From IOR16 sp963521065 (GTDB lineage: Bacteria; Bacillota; Clostridia; Peptostreptococcales; Anaerovoracaceae): a DNA stretch of 64,000 nt. This document shows positions 25,777 to 34,929 of this stretch, piece by piece. The DNA lies in assembly GCA_963521065.1 (NCBI GenBank), contig CAUQTI010000008.1, positions 1 through 64,000 of the forward strand. Direction: 5' to 3'. Numbering within the stretch: position 1 is the first letter of the stretch; the number at the start of each line of letters is the position of its first letter. Both the position numbers and the translations under genes were made by a program. The notes beneath the pieces are model-generated. The model did no database searches and was not told where the DNA came from. It saw only the letters and a program-made list of their open reading frames with translations.

Positions 25777-27441
25777 TCAGTCGACAAAAATACTCCCTCC
25801 GATAAACTCTCGTATAATGGAGTTATTTGCAATGATGGAATCGTCTTCTACCGTTGTAAAAAAGCGCAGCAATTGCAACAGGCGACACGCTTCACTGTAT
25901 TCCACTTCCTGCGGTGTGATTGCCTTTAGTAACGGCTCTGCGTATTTTTTCAGTACCGATAATTCATAAATATGAGCTGAGTTAAAAAGAACATCAGCTT
26001 CACCGTTAAAAGGGAAAATATTCTTGTCTTCTCCTGCCCGTACTTTTGGCCAAAGCTTTATCGTATGCTGCGCGGAATATCCTCTAAACTGTTTATCTCT
26101 TACAATACGGCGTATCAGCCTCGCATCCGTTGTAGGTATGCGGTTATGTGTATCGATATTAAGCTGTGTCAACGGGCTGATATAAATCTTATACTTTTCA
26201 TTTTCTGCAATTTCTGAAGTCAGCAGCTTATTCAAGCCATGTATTCCCTCAATAACAATCGGCTGCCCCTTCTTTGCTCGTAAGATGCGCTTTCCAAAAA
26301 CTTTCTTTCCCTGGTGAAAATCGAATGCGGGCAAATCTACCTCATCCCCTGCTAGCAACGAATTCATATTGGAATTAAAAAGATGAAGATCAATCGCATC
26401 AATGTCTTCAAAATTATATTCGCCATTTTCATCGACTGGAGTCTGCTCTCTTTCCAAGAAGTAATCATCCGTTCCCATATAAAGCGGATTCAAACCATTT
26501 ACCCTTAGCTGGATGCAAAGGCGTCTCGCAAAGGTGGTTTTCCCTGAAGACGAAGGACCGGCTATTAAAATAATTCGTTTTCCCTCTTGCGTGATTTCAT
26601 CGGCAATCTCTACAATCTTTTTCTCATGCAATGCCTCTGAAATTTGCACAACTTCTTTGTAAGCTCCATTTTTCACCTTTTCGTTCAAATCCTGTACATA
26701 ACTGATTTCCATCAGTCTTGCCCATTCTCTGGCTTCACCGAAAGCCCGATATAGCTTTATATCGTCACGATAAGGAGGCATCAAGTTTGGAAGCTTCGGC
26801 TCAGGAAAGCGAAGTAGAACACCCCTTCTGCACTTTCTTAATTCAAAATGTTCAATGTAACCGGCAGAAGGAACCATTGCGCCGTAAAAAAAGTTTTCAA
26901 ACTCTCCGATGCTGTAAAAAGGAACCTGCTCCAGCCACGGTGTATTTTCTAGGAGGCGCAATTTCTGAATATAGCCGATTTCCCTCAATTTTTCAATTGC
27001 TTTCTGCCGAGGATATTTCTTCTTTACGAAAGGAACATCTTCTTTTACAAGCTGCCGCATACGTTCTTCTACGGTCTCTAGCTCTTCTTCCGTGACATTT
27101 TGCTTCATCTGCGTGAATAAGCCCTTATTGAGTGAGTTTTCAATCTGCACTCGATTGCTACCCAAAACGTCATATACCGCTTTCAAATACAAAAAGCTTA
27201 CACTTCTTTGATAAATCGAATTTGCAGACGGGTCGCGCAAATCTAAAAAAGATAAGGTACAATTTTCTTCAACCGTTTCATTCAGACAAGCGTCTGTATT
27301 GTTTATCCGGGCTGCCAAAATGCGATATGGCGTTTCGCTTTGAAATTTTTTTGCAATTGCTTCTATCTTTGTTCCAGATTCAGCACTGTATATTACTTCT
27401 TTGCTTCCTTGATTCCATTTTATCTTTAGCTCAAGTTCCAT
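25777..27441 (-). CDS. Nucleoside kinase with N-terminal TGS-like and ThrRS-like regions
   Basis: The 554-residue protein has an N-terminal TGS-like/threonyl-tRNA-synthetase-like part (KWNQGSKEVIYSAESGTKIE, then the FENFFYGAMVPSAGYIEHFEL region). A uridine-kinase-type P-loop domain follows from about residue 285 (IILIAGPSSSGKTTFARRL, DDYFLEREQTP, VIEGIHGLN). Such fusions are common in Clostridia and are annotated as nucleoside or uridine kinases, probably for pyrimidine salvage. I chose the second ATG (27439-27441), which lies 9 bases from AAGGAGT. A 101-bp tandem repeat lies directly upstream in the same orientation. Confidence 0.87.
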   Translation of the reverse strand: MELELKIKWNQGSKEVIYSAESGTKIEAIAKKFQSETPYRILAARINNTDACLNETVEENCTLSFLDLRDPSANSIYQRSVSFLYLKAVYDVLGSNRVQIENSLNKGLFTQMKQNVTEEELETVEERMRQLVKEDVPFVKKKYPRQKAIEKLREIGYIQKLRLLENTPWLEQVPFYSIGEFENFFYGAMVPSAGYIEHFELRKCRRGVLLRFPEPKLPNLMPPYRDDIKLYRAFGEAREWARLMEISYVQDLNEKVKNGAYKEVVQISEALHEKKIVEIADEITQEGKRIILIAGPSSSGKTTFARRLCIQLRVNGLNPLYMGTDDYFLEREQTPVDENGEYNFEDIDAIDLHLFNSNMNSLLAGDEVDLPAFDFHQGKKVFGKRILRAKKGQPIVIEGIHGLNKLLTSEIAENEKYKIYISPLTQLNIDTHNRIPTTDARLIRRIVRDKQFRGYSAQHTIKLWPKVRAGEDKNIFPFNGEADVLFNSAHIYELSVLKKYAEPLLKAITPQEVEYSEACRLLQLLRFFTTVEDDSIIANNSIIREFIGGSIFVD

Positions 27442-27527
27442 AAGCATTACTCCTTATTTCTTTCACATTTTTATTTTACCATTAAATTCCACGATGAATT
27501 TATTTCTTTTTTTCAGCAGAATATAAA

Positions 27528-27722
27528 AATCGTTACTCCGGTTTGCTTCCTCCTCGACACAATAAATACATCCCGGTAAAATTCTTTAATTTTACTTCAT
27601 AATTTGTATTTATTATGTCATATGTGCAAATCGTTGCTCCGGTTTGCTTCCTCCTAGACACAATAAATACATTCGGGCAAAATTCTCTGATTTTGCTTCA
27701 TAATTTGTATTTATTATATCAT
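27528..27722 (-). repeat. Two tandem 101-bp hairpin repeats, locus A
   Basis: Two copies of a unit with a period of 101 bases. On the minus strand each unit has TATGAxATAATAAATACA (an extended -10-like sequence in the right-hand copy), then nested inverted repeats: an outer AATAAATACA/TGTATTTATT and an inner GCAAAAT/ATTTTGC or GTAAAAT/ATTTTAC. A stretch AGGAGGAAGCAAACCGGAG follows. The inner stems differ by a compensatory C-G to T-A change. The same unit, also with a 101-base period, is at 35184-35350. Both loci lie directly upstream of a gene in the same orientation. Confidence 0.85.
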
Positions 27723-27769
27723 AATTTTTTTTATTATGGGGAAAATACAATTGAAAGGAGTGATTTTAA

Positions 27770-27973
27770 ATGAGAAATTTAATTTTAGTTTTGGTCATCA
27801 TTGGTGCCGTAAACTGGGGTCTCATTGGATTCTTCGGTTATGATTTAGTCGGAAATATCTTTGGAGGTCAACTTGCACTTATCAGCAGAATTATTTTTGC
27901 GGTTGTAGGGCTTGCCGGAATTTATGCTATTTCTTTCTTTTTCCGCACAGATAATCGTACAGTAGAGTCCTAA
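27770..27973 (+). CDS. DUF378 small membrane protein (YuzA type)
   Basis: The 67-residue protein is MRNLILVLVIIGAVNWGLIG followed by FFGYDLVGNIFG and a second hydrophobic helix, typical of DUF378 (conserved GAxNWGLxG). It has two membrane segments and a polar tail. A GAAAGGAG site precedes the ATG. It is transcribed alone and ends at a clear terminator. Function of the family is unknown. Confidence 0.88.
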   Translation: MRNLILVLVIIGAVNWGLIGFFGYDLVGNIFGGQLALISRIIFAVVGLAGIYAISFFFRTDNRTVES

Positions 27974-27995
27974 ATAACAGAGAAGCTCCTACTCC

Positions 27996-28031
27996 AAAAG
28001 TGATTTTCTTAATGAAAATCACTTTTTTATT
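27996..28031 (+). terminator. Terminator after DUF378
   Basis: AAAAGTGATTTTC and GAAAATCACTTTT form a stem with a 5-base loop followed by TT and an AT-rich tail. The stretch from here to 28422 is AT-rich and holds no gene I can support; a promoter for the asparaginase is expected there. Confidence 0.75.
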
Positions 28032-28422
28032 ATTTCAGAGATATTAAAATTTTGCTTTGCGTAAGCTTCCTATATTCAAGCATTCATAAATGGAAATAGA
28101 GGCTTCTCGCACACATTATTCCTTCTATTTTAAAATAAAAAAGCTCATTATAAAATACCGTTTCTCCTAAGAAGAACTAATGTCTTGAATATTTACTTTG
28201 TGTATATTAAAATAACTGTGCTTATATTTATTATTAAATTTATTTTTTCTCAAAACTGCTTAATTATGAAAGGAAATCATTTACGGATGCCCTTTATAAG
28301 ATTTTGTTACAACAGTGAATTTAAGCGGCCTTTTTAATCAATTTATTTCTATAGTTACGATATCCATTGAAAAAACAATTTCTTCCTTCAATGGGGAAAG
28401 AATTAAGACAAGGCAGGATGCT

Positions 28423-29436
28423 ATGCAAAAAAAGAATGTATGTATCATCTATACAGGAGGTACCATCGGAATGAAAAGAGCGGAGAATGGATATAAACCG
28501 CAGAATGGTTATCTTCCATCACTTTTTTCAAAAATTTCAGAGCTTCAATCAGATTTGATGCCTAACTATACATTGATTGAAATGAATCCTTTGTTAGATT
28601 CCTCCAATATTTCTGTAAAGGAGTGGAACAAAATTGGAGAAATTATTTTTCAAAACTACGAAGCCTTTGACGGATTTGTTGTCCTGCACGGAACGGACAC
28701 GATGTCTTATACTGCATCTGCTTTGTCTTTTATGCTTGAAAATTTGAAAAAGCCGGTGATACTGACCGGTTCACAGATTCCTTTCTCTGAGGTTCGAAAC
28801 GACGCAAAAGACAATTTAATTACCGCATTGCTGATTGCTGCGGAAGAGACAATTCCTGAAGTCTGCCTTTATTTTGGCGGGAACCTATTTCGCGGAAACC
28901 GTTCCACAAAAATAAGCGCAGACGCATTAATTGCTTTTGACAGTCCAAATTACCCTGCGCTTGCCCATGCAGGAGTGCGTATTAATATACATAAAAATGT
29001 GATTCTAACCCCAACCTGCAGTCCTCTTTTTTTACAATCTTTAACAGAACCCAGCATCGCTGTTTTAAAGATTTTTCCAGGCATCCAGTTCGGCATCCTT
29101 GAAAATTTAGTTTCAAGCCGCCTAAAAGGGATTGTTTTGGAAGCCTTTGGAGCCGGAAATATCCCAAACTATGACCCTGCATTTTTAAGAACACTGGAGA
29201 AAGCCTCAGAAAATGGGACCATTATTGTTGTATGTACTCAATGTCTGAAAGGTTCCGCACAAATTGGTGCTTATGAATCCAGTGCAGTTCTAAAAAGAAA
29301 CGGGGTATTAAGTGCCTATGACATGACAGTAGAAGCAGCAGTTACCAAGCTTTATTATTTAATTAGTAAGGGGTATTCAAAAAAAGAAATTGAATGCAAA
29401 ATGGAAGAAAATCTTCGCGGTGAGCTCACGATTTAA
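28423..29436 (+). CDS. ansA: Type I (cytoplasmic) L-asparaginase
   Basis: Hydrolyses asparagine to aspartate and ammonia. From the chosen start the protein is 337 residues and begins MQKKNVCIIYTGGTIGM, very close to how AnsA proteins begin. An upstream in-frame ATG at 28315 would add 36 residues with no ribosome site or signal peptide. The nucleophile Thr lies in TGGTIG; the second catalytic block is VVLHGTDTMSYTASAL; the Lys of the triad is in RNDAKDNLITAL. AAGGCAGG precedes the ATG. No signal sequence, so cytosolic. Single gene, convergent with the downstream diguanylate cyclase. Confidence 0.93.
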   Translation: MQKKNVCIIYTGGTIGMKRAENGYKPQNGYLPSLFSKISELQSDLMPNYTLIEMNPLLDSSNISVKEWNKIGEIIFQNYEAFDGFVVLHGTDTMSYTASALSFMLENLKKPVILTGSQIPFSEVRNDAKDNLITALLIAAEETIPEVCLYFGGNLFRGNRSTKISADALIAFDSPNYPALAHAGVRINIHKNVILTPTCSPLFLQSLTEPSIAVLKIFPGIQFGILENLVSSRLKGIVLEAFGAGNIPNYDPAFLRTLEKASENGTIIVVCTQCLKGSAQIGAYESSAVLKRNGVLSAYDMTVEAAVTKLYYLISKGYSKKEIECKMEENLRGELTI

Positions 29437-29454
29437 GTCCCCTTTTACTTCTCC

Positions 29455-30897
29455 TTACGACTCTAAAAAAAGCGCTTCCTCATAGCAGGCATATCGCGCC
29501 TTTCCCTGGTTTTTTGCAAAGTACAGAGCCTTATCTGCTTTTTCATATAGCTCCATAAAGCTGTTTCCTTCTTGAAACGCGATTGCAACACCAACCGTAC
29601 TGAATATTTCCAGCATTCCACCTTGCCCTTCGCCCAAATCGATTTGCAGGTTACATAGGCTGTTTATCTTTTCTTCAATGCGTTTGAAATCTTCTATATC
29701 TCTCAAAAACGCAACAAATTCATCGCCTCCGAGCCTCCCCAGTATATCCGTTTTTCGAAAGATTCTCTTCATTTTCATTGCAATCTCACTTAAAGCGGTA
29801 TCACCGGCAATATGTCCGTATTGATCATTTGTTCCCTTAAAATCATCCAAATCAATAATAAGAAAAGCGTGGATTTCATTCTTCTTTGTAGATGCCAAAG
29901 CCTGCCCAATTAACCGCTCCACCTCTGCTCGATTGTACAAGCCCGTCAAGCAATCCTTTCGCGCCTTATCTTTGAGGCGCAATGTTTCTTTTTTTTCGCT
30001 GTCTATGTCCTTTACATATGCAAAGCCCTTAATTTCATTATTTTTCAGATCACGGTATAGGTGGATGGTACAATTTACCCACGCAGTAGTGCCATCTTTC
30101 TTTACTCTGCGATATTCTAATTCGATATTGCTCTGCCCTTGTTCATAAATTTCTAAAAGATTGCTTAAGTTAAACGCTTCAAAAAACCGCTCTCGGTCTT
30201 CCGCAAAAACAGTATGACTAAGTGCATACTCCAGCATGCAGGAATAACGAGTTGACCCAGTGGCTTCCAAGTACTCCTTCCAGCAATCATTCCCCCTGAT
30301 AATCTGGTCTTTTTGAAGATAAAATTCGTAATTCAAGATAGATTTTACACAGATTGCTTTTCGATACTGTTCTTCTTGTATAAATCGAATCTCAGCCTCT
30401 TTCTGCTCGGTTACATTTAAGATAACTCCAATAGTCCGTATCGGTTTTCCCTTATCGTCCAATACATTTGTCAGTATTATCTTATCCCAACGCTGTGTGT
30501 CATCACATAAATTTGATTTTACAACGCAGGAGGCTTTTGGTGCTCCCGCCGCGATATCATAAAAAATCTGGCAGAATTCTTTTGCATACCCTTGACAAAT
30601 CACTCCGTTTTCCACTAAACTCTCCGGCACATTTTCGATTGCAGTATCCAGCCCGTAACGCAGAATGTTCGGATCACAATGGTACATACGCTTTCTCTTC
30701 ATATCATAATCAAATACAATATTATCTGTATAGCTTGCAACAATCCGAAAACGTTCCTCACTCACTTTTAAGGCCCTATAAAGATGCTTCATCTGCTTTT
30801 GGGATTTATATATATATGATATTGCTGTAAGAATAGCGCCAATGCAAATAGATACACCCTGTCTTTTCGTTATGCCTGGATGATAACCAAATTTCAT
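29455..30897 (-). CDS. Membrane-anchored PAS-GGDEF diguanylate cyclase
   Basis: Makes cyclic di-GMP. The 480-residue protein has a hydrophobic N-terminal segment (GVSICIGAILTAISYIY), one PAS_3-like domain (about 45-165, ending GVILNVTEQKEAE) and a second (about 180-305, WVNCTIHLYRDLKN...FAYVKDIDSEKKE). A GGDEF domain follows with the intact signature RLGGDEFVAFL, preceded by DCLTGLYNRAEVERL and LIIDLDDFKGTNDQYGH. The product-inhibition RxxD site is at about RKTD, five residues before the GGDEF block. No EAL domain. What signal the PAS domains sense cannot be read from sequence. Confidence 0.93.
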   Translation of the reverse strand: MKFGYHPGITKRQGVSICIGAILTAISYIYKSQKQMKHLYRALKVSEERFRIVASYTDNIVFDYDMKRKRMYHCDPNILRYGLDTAIENVPESLVENGVICQGYAKEFCQIFYDIAAGAPKASCVVKSNLCDDTQRWDKIILTNVLDDKGKPIRTIGVILNVTEQKEAEIRFIQEEQYRKAICVKSILNYEFYLQKDQIIRGNDCWKEYLEATGSTRYSCMLEYALSHTVFAEDRERFFEAFNLSNLLEIYEQGQSNIELEYRRVKKDGTTAWVNCTIHLYRDLKNNEIKGFAYVKDIDSEKKETLRLKDKARKDCLTGLYNRAEVERLIGQALASTKKNEIHAFLIIDLDDFKGTNDQYGHIAGDTALSEIAMKMKRIFRKTDILGRLGGDEFVAFLRDIEDFKRIEEKINSLCNLQIDLGEGQGGMLEIFSTVGVAIAFQEGNSFMELYEKADKALYFAKNQGKARYACYEEALFLES

Positions 30898-30958
30898 CTT
30901 CTACCCCCGCCTTACTTCACCTGTTGTCTTGCAAACTTGTCTAGAAGCAATTTTTTAC

Positions 30959-31615
30959 TTATTCAACAACAAAAAAAACAGGCTTTTTTTCCTCATTAAT
31001 ATAAAAATGATTTTGAAGACTGGAAAAAACAATCTGCTCCAAATGATAATCCTGTCCTTCATTTTCGATAAATGACTGCGTTATATTTTCAGCTGTAAGC
31101 CCGATTTTTCCTAAATATTCCTCCGTATTTAAGTCCTTTTTTTCTGCCTCGTCATAGTAGTAATTTCTAACAGAAAGCTCTTTGCCCTCATCTTCCTCTG
31201 AATGAATTTCCGTAATCACACTAAGGGTGCAGGTCTCTTGCAGTCGGATCACCTGATATGAAATATTAATTTGCGGATATTTCCATCCCCCTAAAATCTC
31301 ATTCGCATTCGCCGCGTTCAAGTTGTAATATTCTGTAAATTCACTTTGTATTGTTTCATTGATTCGTTCAATTCCATCTCCCGCACCCTCAATTTTAGGA
31401 AGCATAATATCTATCTTATAGATTCCAGGCAGATCTTCATGGCGTTCGTATTCTACAGAAACATCCAATGGTTTCACAGAGTTTGACGAAACAACAAAAT
31501 TACTGTCCTGACAGGATGAAAGTAAGATACCCGCGAAAATAATGCCCATACACAAGATCGCAGAAGTAAATTTCTTAATACCGCTTTGAAGCGTCTTTTC
31601 TCTGAAGTATTTCAT
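30959..31615 (-). CDS. Lipoprotein of a two-member paralogous family
   Basis: The start at 31615 gives 218 residues with a basic N-terminus, a hydrophobic stretch and the lipobox LLSSC, so it is predicted to be lipid-anchored on the outer face. The body (GIYKIDIMLPKIEG, FTEYYNLNAANANEILGGWKYPQINISYQV, RNYYYDEAEKKDLNTEEYL) resembles the DUF3298/PdaC-type secreted fold. It is paralogous to the protein at 33758-34303 across about 110 residues, but keeps a C-terminal part the other has lost. AAAGGGGG precedes the ATG. Function unknown. Confidence 0.75.
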   Translation of the reverse strand: MKYFREKTLQSGIKKFTSAILCMGIIFAGILLSSCQDSNFVVSSNSVKPLDVSVEYERHEDLPGIYKIDIMLPKIEGAGDGIERINETIQSEFTEYYNLNAANANEILGGWKYPQINISYQVIRLQETCTLSVITEIHSEEDEGKELSVRNYYYDEAEKKDLNTEEYLGKIGLTAENITQSFIENEGQDYHLEQIVFSSLQNHFYINEEKKPVFFVVE

Positions 31616-31780
31616 CTTATATGACCCCCTTTCCATTTTACGCTAACTCTTTCTATTTTAGAACCTAACTTTCCTCGACCAATTCCCACATATGTTTCTT
31701 TTTCTTGACACGAAAAAGAAAAAAGGATATTGTAAAATCAGAATTTATTCTTTAGAAATGTAATTTGAAAGGGGAAACGT

Positions 31781-32101
31781 ATGATTGTTACAACGACACC
31801 CTCTATAGAGGGGAAAAGTATCACACAGTATAAGGGGATTGTATTTGGGGAAGTGGTTTCAGGAGTAAACTTTCTGAAAGACCTCGCCGCAGGTTTGTCA
31901 AATATCTTTGGCGGACGCTCAGGGAGTTATGAGGATGAGCTGATTCGAGCACGATTAAATGCATTGCAGGAAATGGAGCAAAGAGCAATGCAGCTAGGTG
32001 CAAATGCAATCGTTGGAGTGGATATTGATTATGAAGTATTGGGAGCGGATAACGGTATGCTTATGGTGACAGCCTCTGGAACAGCTGTGGTTTGTGAATA
32101 A
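31781..32101 (+). CDS. YbjQ/UPF0145 family protein
   Basis: The 106-residue cytoplasmic protein has the family's features: an N-terminal beta strand MIVTTTPSIEGKSITQYKGI, FGEVVSGVNFLKD, YEDELIRARLNALQEMEQRA, and the signature LGANAIVGVDIDYEVLG. The family forms pentameric YbjQ-like assemblies of unclear function. GAAAGGGG precedes the ATG. Single gene with a terminator. Confidence 0.92.
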   Translation: MIVTTTPSIEGKSITQYKGIVFGEVVSGVNFLKDLAAGLSNIFGGRSGSYEDELIRARLNALQEMEQRAMQLGANAIVGVDIDYEVLGADNGMLMVTASGTAVVCE

Positions 32102-32118
32102 GATTCTTATTCTTTCAT

Positions 32119-32157
32119 AAAAGGGGCTGCTAATTTAAATTAGCGGCCCCTTTTTAT
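32119..32157 (+). terminator. Terminator after the YbjQ gene
   Basis: AAGGGGCTGCTAATTTAAATTAGCGGCCCC is almost perfectly self-complementary and is followed by TTTTT. From 32158 to 32454 I see no gene; the plus strand keeps an open frame without start signals or a recognisable product. Confidence 0.8.
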
Positions 32158-32454
32158 ATCTTTATAAAAAAATGTTTCTTTTCACACGAATCCTGCAAAA
32201 TTCAAATACATCAAAAATAGCTTATGCTATATTTAGCTTAAAGCATACCTTCATAAATAAGTCATCATTTGCTTATGCTTTGTTGATTGATTATAGACGC
32301 CGAAACAAATATACGACATATGGTTATCCAAGGAAATTATATATAGTTAGTGATTTTGATGCTTCTTCTGATGAAAGTCTAATACATTCCTCTCGATAAT
32401 CCTTTACTTCCATTCTCCGAAATCCGGTTTATAGCTCTCAATCCAGACTTCGTT

Positions 32455-33276
32455 TTATTCGCCGACCATCCCATCTCCGTCACGATCATCCATATATTGA
32501 TATAGCCAGTGGTCTTTTGTAATCGGCATTTTAAATCCAGCCGCTTTTGCTTCTGCAATGGAGATCCTTCCATTTCCATTCGTATCAATTGCAGAGATGT
32601 CATTCTCAGAGTTATTCACTTCCCAATCACAATCCTGCATTTGCTGTGTTTTAATCAAATTCTCATTTACCTCGTCAGGATTTACATTGTCAAAGTCTTC
32701 CGTTATGACATTTCCTTTTAGTGTATAGGTATAATGATAGTGACTTGGAATCTGCGTCTTGGTATCCGGGTATGTGATAATCGCTTCAAAGTCAGTGCAT
32801 CCGCCGGCATCTCGTATTGCCTTTTCCATATATGCCTGATTTCCATGACGATTTAAAGTGCTCTCCTGCGGTGTAATATTATACGCATTCGATACGCCGC
32901 CAAGTGAATCTGCAATAACATGACCTTGATCCATATCTTTACGTTCCGTCCCTGGAACTCTTGCCTCCTCATTGTAATATCTTCCGTTAGATTTTACTGA
33001 CTCGGTATCATCATCTTGAAGAATAATTTCTTCAGCAACGACTCGAATTAATTGCCCATACTCATTGGTAAATGCCCAATACTCTCGTTCCCCAAAACCG
33101 ATATCAACGGCTGCATTAGGCTCTCTTATTCCATTTAAATCTCCCCCATCTACTTCGATTTTATTGTATCCGTCAAAGGATGGAGCAATACTGCTTTCTG
33201 CTTCTACCGAGCAGCCTGTCAGTACGATGCAAAGTAATAAAATAGTAAACCAATTTTGTCTAGCCTTAATTCTCAT
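32455..33276 (-). CDS. Secreted lipoprotein nuclease (DNA/RNA non-specific endonuclease)
   Basis: The 273-residue protein starts with a lipoprotein signal (WFTILLLCIVLTGC). The nuclease core has KDMDQGHVIADSLGG, matching the D-R-G-H catalytic His motif of the family (here DQGH), followed by SNAYNITPQESTLNRHGNQA with the conserved Asn and Arg. A C-terminal calcium-binding-like region (DTNGNGRISIAEAKAAGF and DDRDGDGMVGE) resembles EF-hand/excalibur modules. It probably degrades extracellular nucleic acids at the cell surface. GGAGAATTTC precedes the ATG. Transcribed alone. Confidence 0.87.
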   Translation of the reverse strand: MRIKARQNWFTILLLCIVLTGCSVEAESSIAPSFDGYNKIEVDGGDLNGIREPNAAVDIGFGEREYWAFTNEYGQLIRVVAEEIILQDDDTESVKSNGRYYNEEARVPGTERKDMDQGHVIADSLGGVSNAYNITPQESTLNRHGNQAYMEKAIRDAGGCTDFEAIITYPDTKTQIPSHYHYTYTLKGNVITEDFDNVNPDEVNENLIKTQQMQDCDWEVNNSENDISAIDTNGNGRISIAEAKAAGFKMPITKDHWLYQYMDDRDGDGMVGE

Positions 33277-33487
33277 GAAATTCTCCTTAAGTAGTCATTA
33301 TTTTTTGTTATACTGCATTATATTCTAACCACACAACACGCATAACGAGGGAAGCCTAAAAAAATGGCAGCCTTACGGCTGCCGGTAATTCCTATTGCTT
33401 TATAAGCACAATCCTGCACAAAACAAAAACATTTAAAAGGCCCTCTTTTCAAGCCATCGCGGTTCACTTTTTTTGTATTCAAAGCGA

Positions 33488-33530
33488 CAAAAAACCACAG
33501 CCTTCAATTAACGGAAAGCTGTGGTTTTTC
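33488..33530 (-). terminator. Terminator of tRNA-Ser
   Basis: AAACCACAGC and GCTGTGGTTT pair; on the minus strand a T run follows. A second hairpin (GGCAGCC/GGCTGCC) with a long T run lies at about 33356-33385. Confidence 0.75.
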
Positions 33531-33532
33531 TT

Positions 33533-33620
33533 TGGCGGAGGACATGGGACTCGAACCCACGGGGCTGTTACACCTTACTCGCTTTCCAGGCGAGCTCCTT
33601 AGCCACTCGGTCAATCCTCC
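33533..33620 (-). tRNA. tRNA-Ser (GGA)
   Basis: The 88-base gene folds as a class II tRNA with acceptor stem GGAGGAT paired with GTCCTCC-like bases, a long variable arm, and the TPsiC loop GTTCGAGTC. The anticodon stem is CTCGC/GCGAG with loop CTGGAAA, so the anticodon is GGA. CCA is encoded. The terminator lies directly downstream. Confidence 0.96.
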
Positions 33621-33757
33621 ACGAACATTTTCAATTTTGCATTCAGCAGCGTACCTTTAATAATATAACGTATTTCGTCAAAAAATGCAACAACTATTTT
33701 TGTAATTTCAAAATTTATTGGACAGCCTCTGCATACATTGTATGGGAGGAAGATTTT

Positions 33758-34303
33758 ATGGGTATTCGAGTAAGAAGGAATCATCGCATTCGAAGGTATC
33801 GTCCAAAGAAACTTTTTTTGCAAGATCAGTTTAGGCTGCTTGCCGGACTTATATTAGCAGGTTTTCTATTTGGCTCCTTTCTTTATTTTTTACAGACAGG
33901 AGATAATAGTATATTGCATCAAAAAAAAGGGACATTCACAGTAAACGACGGACTTGAAATTCACGAAGAAGTAAAAGGGCTTTACAAAGTGGATGCGCAG
34001 CTTCCTCAAATCGTCTCTGATTTGAAAAATACAACAGATTTGAGTGCAGAAATTGCCGCCGATTTTTACTATCTATACGACTTCAGCCGTGAAAATATTG
34101 CTGAAGCTTTTAGCGGATGGAAAAATCCAACAATTCGTATTTCTTATCAGGTGAAAAATAAAAATCAAGTTTATGATTTAGTCATTACAACAGAAATTTC
34201 CTCCATCTATGCATACAATGCTCTTACAATTACCAAGTACTATTCCTATGATGCAAAGAGACAGAAGATATTAAAATCAAAGTCAGAAGTTGAAAAATTA
34301 TAA
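33758..34303 (+). CDS. Membrane-anchored paralogue of the 31-kb lipoprotein
   Basis: The 181-residue protein has a strongly basic N-terminus (RRNHRIRRYRPKK), one membrane segment (LLAGLILAGFLFGSFLYFL) and an extracytoplasmic domain. GLYKVDAQLPQI, FYYLYDFSRENIAEAFSGWK, PTIRISYQV and the TKYYSYDAKRQKILKSKSEV end align with the lipoprotein at 30959-31615. It lacks the about 50 C-terminal residues of that paralogue and replaces the lipobox with a transmembrane anchor. ATG at 33758 has GGGAGGA; upstream extension overlaps the tRNA. Function unknown. Confidence 0.75.
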   Translation: MGIRVRRNHRIRRYRPKKLFLQDQFRLLAGLILAGFLFGSFLYFLQTGDNSILHQKKGTFTVNDGLEIHEEVKGLYKVDAQLPQIVSDLKNTTDLSAEIAADFYYLYDFSRENIAEAFSGWKNPTIRISYQVKNKNQVYDLVITTEISSIYAYNALTITKYYSYDAKRQKILKSKSEVEKL

Positions 34304-34436
34304 AATTCAACAAAGCTTACTTCCCCGGCAAAAAAATTTTTCCAAATGCTGCACGAAAAACAGTACTTTCATAAAAACCGTAACACATTCTCCTTATCAT
34401 TAATACAATAAAAGTGACCAAAGGAGGTCTAATTAT

Positions 34437-34664
34437 ATGTGTTGTAATTCAAATAGTAATGTAGCTGGTACTTCCACAAATCGCTGCGGTTGCTCTAATA
34501 ACGTAGCCGGGACTACCACAAACAGCTGCGGTTGCTCTAATAACGTAGCTGGCACTACGACAAACAGCTGCAATTCCAATAATAGCGTCGCTGGTACTTC
34601 AACAAATAGAAGCTGCTGCTGTCGATGTTTTTGGTGCTGCAGATGTTGCAGATCCTTTAACTAA
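34437..34664 (+). CDS. Cys-rich protein with four 14-residue repeats
   Basis: The 75-residue protein begins MCCNSNS. It then has four tandem copies of a 14-residue unit with consensus NVAGTTTNSCGCSN (42-bp DNA repeats) and ends in a Cys/Arg/aromatic tail, CCCRCFWCCRCCR. Fifteen of 75 residues are cysteine. There is no signal peptide. The AAAGGAGG site is strong and a terminator follows, so it is very likely expressed. The tail resembles the 35-residue protein at 46430-46537. No family recognised; metal binding, spore-coat or peptide-precursor roles are all speculative. Confidence 0.75.
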   Translation: MCCNSNSNVAGTSTNRCGCSNNVAGTTTNSCGCSNNVAGTTTNSCNSNNSVAGTSTNRSCCCRCFWCCRCCRSFN

Positions 34665-34703
34665 ATGCCTTTGCGTCTGCCTAAAAGCCAGACACTTCTT
34701 TTC

Positions 34704-34738
34704 AAAAAAACAGACGCTTACAAGCGTCTGTTTTTTTG
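34704..34738. terminator. Bidirectional terminator
   Basis: CAGACGCTTA and AAGCGTCTG form a tight stem with A/T runs on both sides; it separates the convergent Cys-rich gene and the 61-residue gene. Confidence 0.8.
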
Positions 34739-34743
34739 AACGG

Positions 34744-34929
34744 TTATTGATTGAATTCAATGTATTCCTGAATCTTTCGTGCATGTTCGGCCTCTGTCAG
34801 TGCATATTGCCGGAAAAATTCTTTTATTTCATCATTGCGCATTTCATCCGAAAAATGCATAAAATCCCGCACTCTTTCCTGTGTATCTAAAAGAGTTTTC
34901 TTTAAACGGTCCTGGGTATTAATTTCCAT
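34744..34929 (-). CDS. Small helical protein, function unknown
   Basis: The 61-residue protein is charged and predicted fully helical (RLKKTLLDTQERVRDFMHFS, EFFRQYALTEAEHARKIQEY). The spacing of Glu and His (TEAEHARK) loosely recalls ferritin-like or rubrerythrin-type helices, but the protein is too short for a diiron bundle. A GGAGGTAAGC site precedes the ATG and a terminator follows. Confidence 0.65.
   Translation of the reverse strand: MEINTQDRLKKTLLDTQERVRDFMHFSDEMRNDEIKEFFRQYALTEAEHARKIQEYIEFNQ

Noticed and set aside
32172..32399. 75-codon plus-strand frame after the YbjQ terminator
   Set aside because: No ribosome site, follows a strong terminator, and its composition looks like translated AT-rich DNA.
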